Of a stretch of 20,067 bases of DNA, positions 1 to 6,372 are shown piece after piece. The DNA is from Alloprevotella sp. (GTDB lineage Bacteria > Bacteroidota > Bacteroidia > Bacteroidales > Bacteroidaceae), in contig JABZGM010000014.1 of NCBI GenBank assembly GCA_015259235.1, forward strand, positions 1 through 20,067, given 5' to 3'. Within the stretch, counting starts at the first letter, position 1. Each line of letters begins with the position of its first letter. The notes beneath the pieces were generated by a model that saw only the letters and a program-made list of their open reading frames with translations, ran no database searches and had not been told where the DNA came from. The position numbers and the translations under genes are program-made.

Positions 1-434
1 ATTCGATAGTATCGACCGTGCTCTTGTGGCTTTGTTTCCTACCCAGAAAGGAGGGAGCAAGGATAAAAGTCAAGTGGGTTGTACAAAATCACGACAAAAG
101 TACTTTATGGTTGTGCGATATTTCTGTTTTATTTGGAAGAGAAATCAAGAAATAGTACCTTTGCTGCATGAAAAAATGAGGACCTCTTTCCCCCAAGATG
201 AAGGAAATCGCGCTAGAAAAATGGACTGGTAAACTCGTGTAAACAAGTTTCTGATGTTGAAAATCAGATGATTTCTATTTTTTTTGTGCACGTTTCAATA
301 CTCTGTCGCTCTCGATTAAGTTCATCCATGTCGCTGGATTGTACAATTTATCGGATTGTTTTTGGATTTTAGTCCTGCAGTGCGGTGGACTTTTGGATGG
401 AAAGAGCATACTCCTACTATTCTATAATTGAAAC
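1..434. other. Leader/intergenic region upstream of the efflux operon
   Basis: No convincing gene is seen here. An open frame runs rightwards to base 232 but has no family-like motif, no ribosome-binding site, and contains the proposed promoter at 132-163. A TACTTTTG box on the minus strand (95-102) could be a -7 element for a leftward gene beyond the window edge, but no start codon for such a gene is visible. From about base 170 to 434 the sequence would be a 5' leader of roughly 265 nt before tolC. Confidence 0.5.
132..163 (+). promoter_or_regulatory. Bacteroidetes-type promoter for the efflux operon
   Basis: TTTG at 132-135 (-33) and TACCTTTG at 156-163 (-7, consensus TAnnTTTG) are separated by 20 bp, the usual spacing for the primary sigma factor of Bacteroidetes. 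It is the only good match upstream of tolC and would start transcription near base 170. The role is inferred from consensus only. Confidence 0.55.
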
Positions 435-1964
435 ATGAAGAAACAACCCCTATATCTCGCAACCTTGCTGGCAGTACTCGCTTTGCCAGTGAGCAGTTGG
501 GCACAGGAGAAGACTCCCGTTGGACCAGAACTCTCGCAGACTGTGAAGGTGGCTCCTCGCACCCTTGAGGATTATCGCGCGCTTGCCTTGAAGCACAACA
601 AGTCGCTCCAGGTGGCACAAATGGCAGTGACCAAAGCTGAGGAAGAACATCGTGTGGCACGCACCAACTATTTGCCGAAGGTGTCGGCTGTGGGTGCCTA
701 TTTCCACACGGGCGATAACCTTTCGCTTCTCTCCACCGACCAGCAAGCGAGCCTTTCCACCCTAGGCACGCAACTGATGCAGGGCGTGACGCCAGAGTTT
801 ATGCAGGCTGCACAAGGATTTCTTGCCAAACATCCCGACCTCTTCCCCTTGTTGCAAAAGGGAATGGCGGCAGGCAAACAGGCAGAAGCAGGTTTGAACG
901 CGATGGGCAGTAACCTTGTCGACAAACTCACTCCCGACACGCGCAATGTGGCAGTGGGTGCGGTGATGTTCACCCAGCCTTTGTATATGGGTGGAAAAAT
1001 CCGTGCTTACGACCGTTTGACGGGCTATTCCACCCAACTCGCTGGAGAGAAGGTGCGTCAGGCTCAGCAAGAACTGATGTATGATGTGGACAAAGCCTAC
1101 TGGCAAGTGGTGAGTTTGCACTATAAGCGCGCGCTGGCAGTGGAATATCGTGACCTCTTGCGTCGTCTCAATGGCGATGTGGAGAAGATGGTGCGCGAAG
1201 GCGTGGCAACAAAAGCCAATGCGCTCGCTGTGGCAGTGGAATTGAACAAAGCCGACATCACCTTGCTCCGCGTGGAAGATGGCGAGACCCTCTCGCGCAT
1301 GCTCCTGGCACAGATTTGCGGTTTGCCGCTCAACAGCACATTGCAGTTGAAGGATTTGGAGTCGGTGCCCGAGGTGATAAAAGACCGACTCAGTGCCGAT
1401 GAGGCTGTGACCATGGCTTTGTCGCAGCGTTCCGAATTGAAACAACTGGCGTTGGGACAAAAAATCTATGAAGAGAAGGTGAAAATCGACCGCGCTGCCT
1501 TCTTGCCTACACTGGCGTTGACAGGAGGATATGGGATGACCTATCCTAGTCTGTTCAATGGTTTTGAGAAGAAGTTTAAGGGCACGTGGAGTGTCGGGTT
1601 GCTGCTCAAAGTTCCCTTGTGGGAATGGGGCGAAGGCAAGCACAAGGTGCGCGCGGCTAAGGCGGATGTGGCGATGACGGCTCTGAAGGCGCAGGAAGCC
1701 CAAGAGAAAATCACCCTGCAAGTGACGCAAAATCATCTGCTGCTCAACGAGGCGCAAAAGAAATTGTCGCTCTCTCGCCGCAATCTTTCCAAGGCGGAAG
1801 AAAATCTCCGCATGGCGCGTGTGGGTTTTGATGAAGGAGTCATCACCACTTCCGACCTCCTCGCTGCGCAAACCGCGTGGATGGCTGCCAAAACCGATGT
1901 GGTGGATGCGCAAATCGACTTGCAACTCGCCAACGCTGCCCTTCAAAAAGCAATTTCCAACTAA
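435..1964 (+). CDS. TolC-family outer-membrane efflux protein
   Basis: Outer-membrane channel of a tripartite efflux system; it would accept substrate from the HlyD-type adaptor encoded next door and release it outside the cell. The 509-residue product begins with a signal peptide (MKKQPLYLATLLAVLALPVSSWAQ region, cleavage probably after A23). Two long alpha-helical, coiled-coil OEP repeats follow (roughly 45-280 and 320-505), rich in Ala, Lys, Gln and Glu. Typical phrases are 'ALKHNKSLQVA' near the N-terminus, 'VGAVMFTQPLYMGGKI' in the first strand region and 'VGLLLKVPLWEWGEGKHKVRAA' in the second repeat (quoted in parts), plus 'GVITTSDLLAAQ' near the C-terminus. Length matches the family (about 430-510). 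The ATG at 435 directly precedes the signal peptide. It is first in an operon, followed 93 bp later by the adaptor. Substrate cannot be read from sequence. Confidence 0.92.
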   Translation: MKKQPLYLATLLAVLALPVSSWAQEKTPVGPELSQTVKVAPRTLEDYRALALKHNKSLQVAQMAVTKAEEEHRVARTNYLPKVSAVGAYFHTGDNLSLLSTDQQASLSTLGTQLMQGVTPEFMQAAQGFLAKHPDLFPLLQKGMAAGKQAEAGLNAMGSNLVDKLTPDTRNVAVGAVMFTQPLYMGGKIRAYDRLTGYSTQLAGEKVRQAQQELMYDVDKAYWQVVSLHYKRALAVEYRDLLRRLNGDVEKMVREGVATKANALAVAVELNKADITLLRVEDGETLSRMLLAQICGLPLNSTLQLKDLESVPEVIKDRLSADEAVTMALSQRSELKQLALGQKIYEEKVKIDRAAFLPTLALTGGYGMTYPSLFNGFEKKFKGTWSVGLLLKVPLWEWGEGKHKVRAAKADVAMTALKAQEAQEKITLQVTQNHLLLNEAQKKLSLSRRNLSKAEENLRMARVGFDEGVITTSDLLAAQTAWMAAKTDVVDAQIDLQLANAALQKAISN

Positions 1965-1970
1965 AAAGGA

Positions 1971-2042
1971 CTAGAAGTCCTAGAAGAATTTGATGCTCTA
2001 GAAGCTCTAGAAGAACTAGCCCCCCTAGAACCTCTAGCCACT
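1971..2042 (+). repeat. CTAGAANNN nonamer array between tolC and hlyD
   Basis: Eight consecutive 9-bp units fill most of the tolC-hlyD gap: CTAGAAGTC, CTAGAAGAA, TTTGATGCT, CTAGAAGCT, CTAGAAGAA, CTAGCCCCC, CTAGAACCT, CTAGCCACT. The period is exact; only the third unit has lost the CTAG core. The array begins 6 bp after the tolC stop and ends 15 bp before the hlyD ATG. A second array of the same family lies upstream of rfbA (19382-19515) and reads in the same orientation relative to its downstream gene. Confidence 0.9.
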
Positions 2043-2057
2043 AAATAAAAGATTAAA

Positions 2058-3056
2058 ATGAAAAAGCAAGCTCCCAATTATATTCCAGCCATTATCCTCA
2101 TCGTGGCTGTCGTAGCTCTCACCGCCCTATGCGGATATTTCGCCTTTCGTCCCGAGAAGGACGTCATTCAAGGTCAAGCCGATGTCACCGAATATCGTGT
2201 ATCGAGCAAAGTACCTGCCCGTGTGGCGCACATTCTCGTTGAAGAAGGTCAGTTCGTCCACGCTGGCGACACCCTCGCTCTCCTAGAAGCCCCTGAAGTA
2301 GACGCCAAGTTGGTGCAAGCCCAGTCGGCACAAGATGCAGCGGCTGCCCAAAGTCGCAAGGCAGACAAGGGTGCGCGCGAAGAACAAATACGCGGTGCCT
2401 ATGAACTTTGGCAGAAAGCCATTGCTGGTCGTGAGGTGATGGAAAAGAGTTATGCGCGTGTGAAACGCCTTTTTGACGAAGGAGTTGCCACGGCTCAAAA
2501 GCTCGACGAGATGACGGCTCAGCGTGATGCGGCGATTGCCACGGAACGTGCTGCTAAATCGCAGTATGACATGGCGAAGAATGGCGCACAAATCGAAGAT
2601 AAACAAGCGGCAGCTGCCTTGGTGCATCGCGCTAGTGGTGCCATCAGTGAGGTGAAGAGCTACCAAAAAGAAATGGTGCTCGTGGCACAGCTTGATGGTG
2701 AAGTGACCAGCATTTATCCTAGTGTTGGCGAACTTGTGGGCTCGGGTGCACCCATCATGTCGGTGGCTTTGATGGACAAGATGTGGGTAACCTTTAATGT
2801 GCGCGAAGACCATTTGCAGGATTTCAAAAAAGATGCCGTCATCACCGCCTTTGTTCCAGCTTTGAACAACCAAGAGGTACGTTTGCGTGTGACGAATCTC
2901 AAAGATGTGGGTTCTTATGCAGTGTGGCGTGCCACGAAGGCCATGGGTGGTTATGACCTCAAAACCTTTGCTGTGAAAGCTGTTCCCGTGAATCAAATCA
3001 AAGATCTCCGCCCTGGAATGACGGTTGTTAGAAAGACGTTAGATATTAGACGTTAG
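2058..3056 (+). CDS. HlyD-family periplasmic adaptor (membrane fusion protein)
   Basis: Inner-membrane-anchored adaptor linking the ABC-2 permeases to the TolC-like channel. The 332-residue product has one N-terminal membrane segment (about residues 8-30). A split biotinyl-lipoyl domain follows, with its first half near 48-79 ('VPARVAHILVEEGQFVHAGD') and its second near 207-237 ('LDGEVTSIYPSVGELV'). Between them is an alpha-helical hairpin (about 80-200) that would contact the channel, and a beta-barrel region leads to 'DLRPGMTVV'. The last eight residues (RKTLDIRR) and the stop codon are encoded by the heptamer array that begins at 3026. Family members usually end soon after 'LRPGM', so the native tail was probably replaced when the repeat arrived. 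ATG at 2058 follows an A-rich stretch without a clear Shine-Dalgarno site. Confidence 0.92.
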   Translation: MKKQAPNYIPAIILIVAVVALTALCGYFAFRPEKDVIQGQADVTEYRVSSKVPARVAHILVEEGQFVHAGDTLALLEAPEVDAKLVQAQSAQDAAAAQSRKADKGAREEQIRGAYELWQKAIAGREVMEKSYARVKRLFDEGVATAQKLDEMTAQRDAAIATERAAKSQYDMAKNGAQIEDKQAAAALVHRASGAISEVKSYQKEMVLVAQLDGEVTSIYPSVGELVGSGAPIMSVALMDKMWVTFNVREDHLQDFKKDAVITAFVPALNNQEVRLRVTNLKDVGSYAVWRATKAMGGYDLKTFAVKAVPVNQIKDLRPGMTVVRKTLDIRR

Positions 3057-3071
3057 ACGTTAGAATTTAGA
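3026..3071 (+). repeat. Left heptamer array (CGTTAGA), overlapping the end of hlyD
   Basis: After TGTTAGA (3026-3032) and a 4-bp break come five contiguous 7-mers at 3037-3071: CGTTAGA, TATTAGA, CGTTAGA, CGTTAGA, ATTTAGA. CGTTAGA is the exact reverse complement of TCTAACG, the unit of the array at 3501-3590, so the two arrays are inverted relative to each other around the four-helix-bundle gene. The hlyD stop codon (3054-3056) lies inside the array. Confidence 0.92.
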
Positions 3072-3121
3072 AGCATCTAAAACGCTCGATAAGAAATTAT
3101 TGAGAATCAAATAAAAGAACT

Positions 3122-3496
3122 ATGCAAGGAAAGAATCATAAAGAATTACTTGTATGGCAAAAGGCTATGCAGTTAGTAGTAGATGTTTATAACTTAATTC
3201 GTTTACTACCCAAAGAAGAAACTTATGGTCTTTCTGATCAGATGCGTCGCGCTGCAATCTCTATTCCATCTAATATCGCAGAAGGAAATGCGCGGTCTTC
3301 TCAAAAGGATATGGTACATTTCCTCTATATTGCCCAAGGCTCTCGAGCAGAACTTGAAACGCAACTTGAGCTATGTGAGCTTATAGGTTATATTTCAAAG
3401 GAAAGGTTAGAGCCCGTACTGATGCAAACGCAAGAAATTGGACGAATGTTGAGCGGTTTAATAAAGTCTACGTTGCAGCAAATTTCATCTCGGTAA
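3122..3496 (+). CDS. Four-helix-bundle protein, 23S rRNA intervening-sequence (IVP/S23) family
   Basis: This 124-residue protein has the hallmark of the family often found in 23S rRNA intervening sequences and related in fold to the Avd accessory protein of diversity-generating retroelements. An N-terminal 'LLVWQKAMQLV' helix is followed by 'YGLSDQMRRA' and 'AISIPSNIAEG' (35-55), then 'FLYIAQGSRAELETQLEL' (67-84) and a C-terminal helix. Length is normal for the family (about 115-130). The biochemical role is unknown; a small, basic-faced bundle binding nucleic acid is the usual suggestion. It is out of place between two efflux genes. Its GC content (about 39%) and codon choice (TTA, ATA, AGA-type endings) differ from both neighbours, suggesting separate acquisition. 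ATG at 3122 is the first in-frame start, with no strong ribosome-binding site. No promoter box is seen in 3072-3121. Confidence 0.9.
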   Translation: MQGKNHKELLVWQKAMQLVVDVYNLIRLLPKEETYGLSDQMRRAAISIPSNIAEGNARSSQKDMVHFLYIAQGSRAELETQLELCELIGYISKERLEPVLMQTQEIGRMLSGLIKSTLQQISSR

Positions 3497-3500
3497 TCTC

Positions 3501-3590
3501 TCTAACGTCTAATGTCTATTCTCTAACGTCTAACGTCTAACGTCTACTCTCTAACGTCTAACGTCTACTCTCTAACGTCTAACGTCTACT
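3501..3590 (+). repeat. Right heptamer array (TCTAACG), abutting the permease start codon
   Basis: Twelve contiguous 7-mers plus a 6-bp partial unit run from four bases after the four-helix-bundle stop to the base before the permease ATG at 3591. Eight units are exactly TCTAACG; variants are TCTAATG, TCTATTC and TCTACTC. The second half shows a 21-bp higher-order unit (TCTACTC, TCTAACG, TCTAACG) repeated, implying recent expansion by slippage or unequal exchange. The array takes up the whole expected ribosome-binding region of the permease. Confidence 0.95.
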
Positions 3591-4742
3591 ATGTTCAAAG
3601 TTATGCTCCGCGAATGGCGACGACTGCTGTCGCGTCCCATTTATCTCTTTTGCATCTTCATCGTGCCCTTGGTGAGTGCGGTGATGCTCACCTCGCTCAT
3701 GGGAGAAGGACTGCCCACAGATATGCCGGTGGGATTGGTGGATATGGACAACACAACCACCACGCGCAACATCGCACGCAACCTCGATGCCTTTCAAAAC
3801 ACACGCATAGCCCATAAGTTTGCTGACGTGACCGAGGCGCGGCATGCCATGCAGCGTGGGGAAATTTATGCTTTTTATTATTTCCCTAAGGGAACTACCG
3901 AAAAGTTGCTCCGACAAGAACAACCCAAGGTGTCGTTCTACACCAACAACACCTTCCTCATGGCTGGTTCGCTGCTCTACAAAGATATGCGCACTATGAG
4001 CGAACTGGCTTCGGGAGCTGCCACACGCTCGGTGCTACTCGCCAAAGGAGCTACCAACGACCAGGCGATGGCTTTCCTCCAACCTGTGGCAGTGGATGCG
4101 CATCCCATCGGGAATCCCTCGCTCAACTACAACGTATATTTGTCGAATATCCTCATCCCTGGCATGCTCTCTCTGATGATTTTCTTCGTCACGGTGTATT
4201 CTATCGGACAAGAAATCAAGGAAGCCCACGGACGTGCCATGTTGGTGCACACTCGTGGTGTGGCGTGGAAGGCACTCTATGGCAAACTCATCGCGCAAGC
4301 CGCCTTGTTTCTCCCCGTAGCTTGGGCGCTGGGAGCTTATCTCTATGGCTATCTCCACTTCCCCTGCCAGTGCGGATGGTTCACCATGCTCGGGGTGCTC
4401 AGTCTCTTCGTCTTTGCCTCGCAAGGCATGGGCGTGTTGATGATTTGTGCCCTGCCCAATCCGCGCTTCGGCTTGAGCTTTGCCTCACTCTGGGGCGTCC
4501 TCTCGTTTAGCATCTGCGGAATGTCGTTTCCAGCGATGGCGATGCACCCCATGCTCCACGGTGTGAGCTACCTCTTCCCCCTGAGACACTATTACCTCCT
4601 CTATGTCAACTGTGCCCTCGACGGCTGGTCGTTGTCGTCGGCATGGCAATTCTGGGGAGCACTCATCGCATTTGCCCTCCTGCCCTTGCTTTTCTCCACG
4701 AGATTCAAGACGATCATCACGAAGATTCAATACATGCCTTGA
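3591..4742 (+). CDS. ABC-2 type transporter permease (first)
   Basis: Integral membrane subunit of an ABC-2 type exporter, similar in layout to YbhS/YhhJ-like permeases. The 383-residue product has a first membrane helix at about 17-37, then 'MPVGLVDMDNT' (45-55), a typical start of the large periplasmic domain. Five further hydrophobic segments lie in the C-terminal half, starting near 'ILIPGMLSLMIFFVTVYSIG' (187-206). It presumably pairs with the second permease encoded downstream and hands substrate to the HlyD/TolC partners. ATG at 3591 immediately follows a heptamer array, so there is no normal spacer or Shine-Dalgarno sequence. Either translation depends on the repeat RNA or initiation is weak. 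The upstream insertion may have uncoupled it from hlyD. Confidence 0.9.
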   Translation: MFKVMLREWRRLLSRPIYLFCIFIVPLVSAVMLTSLMGEGLPTDMPVGLVDMDNTTTTRNIARNLDAFQNTRIAHKFADVTEARHAMQRGEIYAFYYFPKGTTEKLLRQEQPKVSFYTNNTFLMAGSLLYKDMRTMSELASGAATRSVLLAKGATNDQAMAFLQPVAVDAHPIGNPSLNYNVYLSNILIPGMLSLMIFFVTVYSIGQEIKEAHGRAMLVHTRGVAWKALYGKLIAQAALFLPVAWALGAYLYGYLHFPCQCGWFTMLGVLSLFVFASQGMGVLMICALPNPRFGLSFASLWGVLSFSICGMSFPAMAMHPMLHGVSYLFPLRHYYLLYVNCALDGWSLSSAWQFWGALIAFALLPLLFSTRFKTIITKIQYMP

Positions 4743-4846
4743 CGAAAAAGTCGATAAGCACCCTAGCGTAGCGGAGGTTTTCTCAGAGAATTTTCCTCTC
4801 GAAGAGAATCCCAGCTGAGAACTCATCCGCTCTAACGAAATTAACT

Positions 4847-6211
4847 ATGCACAAATCCTTTCGCAACACCCTGCGCGACATATTTACCGATGGAGGACTC
4901 ATCATCTTCCTCCTCGTTGTCCCAGTGATTTATCCGATAATCTACGCCTTTATCTATAATGAAGAGGTGGTGCGTGATGTGCCAGTGGTCGTTGTCGATG
5001 GCGACCATAGCAGTCTGTCGCGCGACTTTGTGAGACGCCTTGATGCTTCTCCCGATGTGGAGGTGGTGGCTCAAGCCAATTCTCTCGCCGAGGCGCAATC
5101 GCTTGTGCGCCATCGCAAAGCCTATGGCGTGGTGTCACTGCCCACGCAGATGAATCGCGATTTGCAACGCGGAACGCCCGTGCGCGTGCAGGTTTATTGC
5201 GACATGAGCGGTATGCTCTACTACAAAGCTGTGCTTGCTACTACGACCGATGTGGCATTGCAAACCAATGCGCGCATCAAAGTGTCACGTATCCCTGGAG
5301 CCACGCAGCGACAAGAGCAAATCACCACTGCGCCTTTGACCTACGAGCACGTGGCGTTGTACAATCCCCAAAGCGGATTTGCTAGCTTCTTGCTCCCTGC
5401 GGTGCTGGTGCTCATCTTGCAGCAAACCTTGATTCTCGGTGTAGGTATGGAAGCCGGTACGCGCCGTGAGCGCATGGAGCGCACGCATGGATTTCCTGCC
5501 ACGGACGATTTGTCCCTCGATGCAGCAGCTCTTCTCAAAGCCTCCGATGAGGAGCACCGAGAAGAGGTGAAGCGTCAGCGCGAAGCTGCCGAATCCGCTG
5601 TGGCTTGTGGAGAAGTCAGTGAGGTGAAAAGCCGATGGTTTCACCCCAATCATCCCCGTCGTCGCGATGCCCCTTGGCGCGCCCTCTCCAGTCTTTTGGG
5701 ACGAAGCACCGCTTACCTCGCCATTTACATTCCCGTTGCAGCCTTTGTACTTGGTGTAGTGCCGCATCTTTTCCATTTTCCACAGTTGGTGGAGTTGAGT
5801 GGTTTGGCACTGTTCATCTTGCCCTATCTGTTGGCAGCGGTGATGTTTGCCATTACGCTTAGTGCCCTTGCCCATCAGCGCGAGAGCATCATCTTAATCA
5901 TCGTTTTCACCTCCGTGCCCATGCTCTTTTTGAGTGGCGTGAGTTGGCCCGCAAGTGCCATCCCTTGGTATTGGAAAACGCTTGGTGCGCTCATTCCTTC
6001 CACACCAGCCATCAATGGTTTCGTGCGGCTCTCGTCGATGGGCGCGAGTTTGCCCGAAGTGGTGCGTGAGTGGCACCATCTCTGGTGGCTTGCAGGCGGA
6101 TACACCCTCACCGCGTGGTGGGTGACGTGGCGCAATGAGCGGAGAAAAATGAGTTTGAAATACTATTCCAACAAGGAAATGAATGACGACAGGAAGTTGT
6201 CTTCTCAATAA
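4847..6211 (+). CDS. ABC-2 type transporter permease (second), with long cytoplasmic insertion
   Basis: Second ABC-2 permease of the operon, 454 residues, related to the first: N-terminal membrane helix (about 17-37), 'VPVVVVDGDHSSLSR' (45-59), large periplasmic region, then membrane helices from about 178 onward. Family members are usually about 370-400 residues. The excess is a charged stretch at about 205-278 between the second and third helices, rich in Glu, Arg and Ala and probably cytoplasmic. The final residues (NKEMNDDRKLSSQ region, from about 441) are encoded by a fragment of the dispersed repeat also seen at 17596-17661, so the C-terminus seems captured from a repeat. The 104-bp gap before it holds no clear site. 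An open frame there (to 4818) encodes 'SVAEVFSENFPLEENPS', unassigned. A nucleotide-binding ATPase is missing from the operon. Confidence 0.9.
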   Translation: MHKSFRNTLRDIFTDGGLIIFLLVVPVIYPIIYAFIYNEEVVRDVPVVVVDGDHSSLSRDFVRRLDASPDVEVVAQANSLAEAQSLVRHRKAYGVVSLPTQMNRDLQRGTPVRVQVYCDMSGMLYYKAVLATTTDVALQTNARIKVSRIPGATQRQEQITTAPLTYEHVALYNPQSGFASFLLPAVLVLILQQTLILGVGMEAGTRRERMERTHGFPATDDLSLDAAALLKASDEEHREEVKRQREAAESAVACGEVSEVKSRWFHPNHPRRRDAPWRALSSLLGRSTAYLAIYIPVAAFVLGVVPHLFHFPQLVELSGLALFILPYLLAAVMFAITLSALAHQRESIILIIVFTSVPMLFLSGVSWPASAIPWYWKTLGALIPSTPAINGFVRLSSMGASLPEVVREWHHLWWLAGGYTLTAWWVTWRNERRKMSLKYYSNKEMNDDRKLSSQ

Positions 6212-6231
6212 CGCACTGCAATAACGTTCTA
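6168..6231 (+). repeat. Fragment of dispersed element at the 3' end of permease 2
   Basis: From CCAACAAG at 6168 to TCTA at 6231 this stretch aligns with 17596-17661 inside the MITE-like element, with one 2-bp gap and a core CAGGAAGTT shared exactly. The homology is visible at protein level in one frame: SNKEMNDDRKLSSQ-stop here against ANKKMKDGRKLYSM-stop there. The coding end and stop of the permease gene therefore derive from repeat sequence. Confidence 0.75.
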
Positions 6232-6234
6232 CTC

Positions 6235-6275
6235 AAAGGAGATGCTGCAAAAACGAATTTTGCAACATCTCCTTT
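6235..6275 (+). terminator. Terminator hairpin after the efflux operon
   Basis: AAAGGAGATG (6235-6244) pairs with CATCTCCTTT (6266-6275), and TGCAAAA (6246-6252) pairs with TTTTGCA (6258-6264). There is one C/A mismatch between the two stems and a 5-nt ACGAA loop. A pyrimidine-rich tract (CTCTCTTCTT) follows. It lies 24 bp after the permease stop and ahead of the next promoter. Confidence 0.8.
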
Positions 6276-6312
6276 CTCTCTTCTTGGTGTAAAATATCCT
6301 CATAATTAAGGG

Positions 6313-6343
6313 TTTTATGGATAGAGAGAATGATGTAACTTTG
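6313..6343 (+). promoter_or_regulatory. Promoter of the TonB receptor-hemY operon
   Basis: TAACTTTG at 6336-6343 is a full match to the -7 consensus TAnnTTTG. The -33 position holds only TTTT (6313-6316), a partial match at the expected distance. Transcription would begin near 6350, leaving a leader of about 20 nt before the ATG. No Fur-like palindrome is evident to me. Confidence 0.55.
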
Positions 6344-6372
6344 CAGTCGAAAAAATAAAACCTATCAAGACG

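Larger units (their letters stand above)
3026..3590 (+). mobile_element. Candidate IVS-like element: four-helix-bundle gene between inverted heptamer arrays
   Basis: A 565-bp block sits between hlyD and the first ABC-2 permease. Its parts are a CGTTAGA array on the left, an AT-rich gene of the 23S-rRNA intervening-sequence protein family in the middle, and a TCTAACG array on the right that ends at the permease start codon. A hand count gives about 39% GC for the gene against about 55-58% in samples of the flanking genes. In RNA, the left array could pair with several registers of the right array over about 35 nt, closing a loop of about 430 nt. No transposase, recombinase or target-site duplication is visible, so mobility is an inference from structure, composition and position. 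Confidence 0.5.

Noticed and set aside
26..232. 68-codon open frame at the left edge
   Set aside because: Starts with GTG without a ribosome-binding site, no recognisable motif, and contains the proposed tolC promoter.
762..1946. 394-codon open frame antisense to tolC
   Set aside because: Shadow of the GC-rich tolC coding frame; translation is His/Arg/Phe-rich and lacks any domain.
3122..3496. Avd accessory gene of a diversity-generating retroelement
   Set aside because: Fold family is related, but no reverse transcriptase, template repeat or variable repeat is present in the window.
3501..3590. CRISPR array
   Set aside because: Units are 7 bp with no spacers; no cas genes.
4603..4818. Open frame ending 'SVAEVFSENFPLEENPS' across the permease gap
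   Set aside because: Most of it overlaps permease 1 in another frame. The last 25 codons look protein-like but are too short to call; possibly another repeat remnant.
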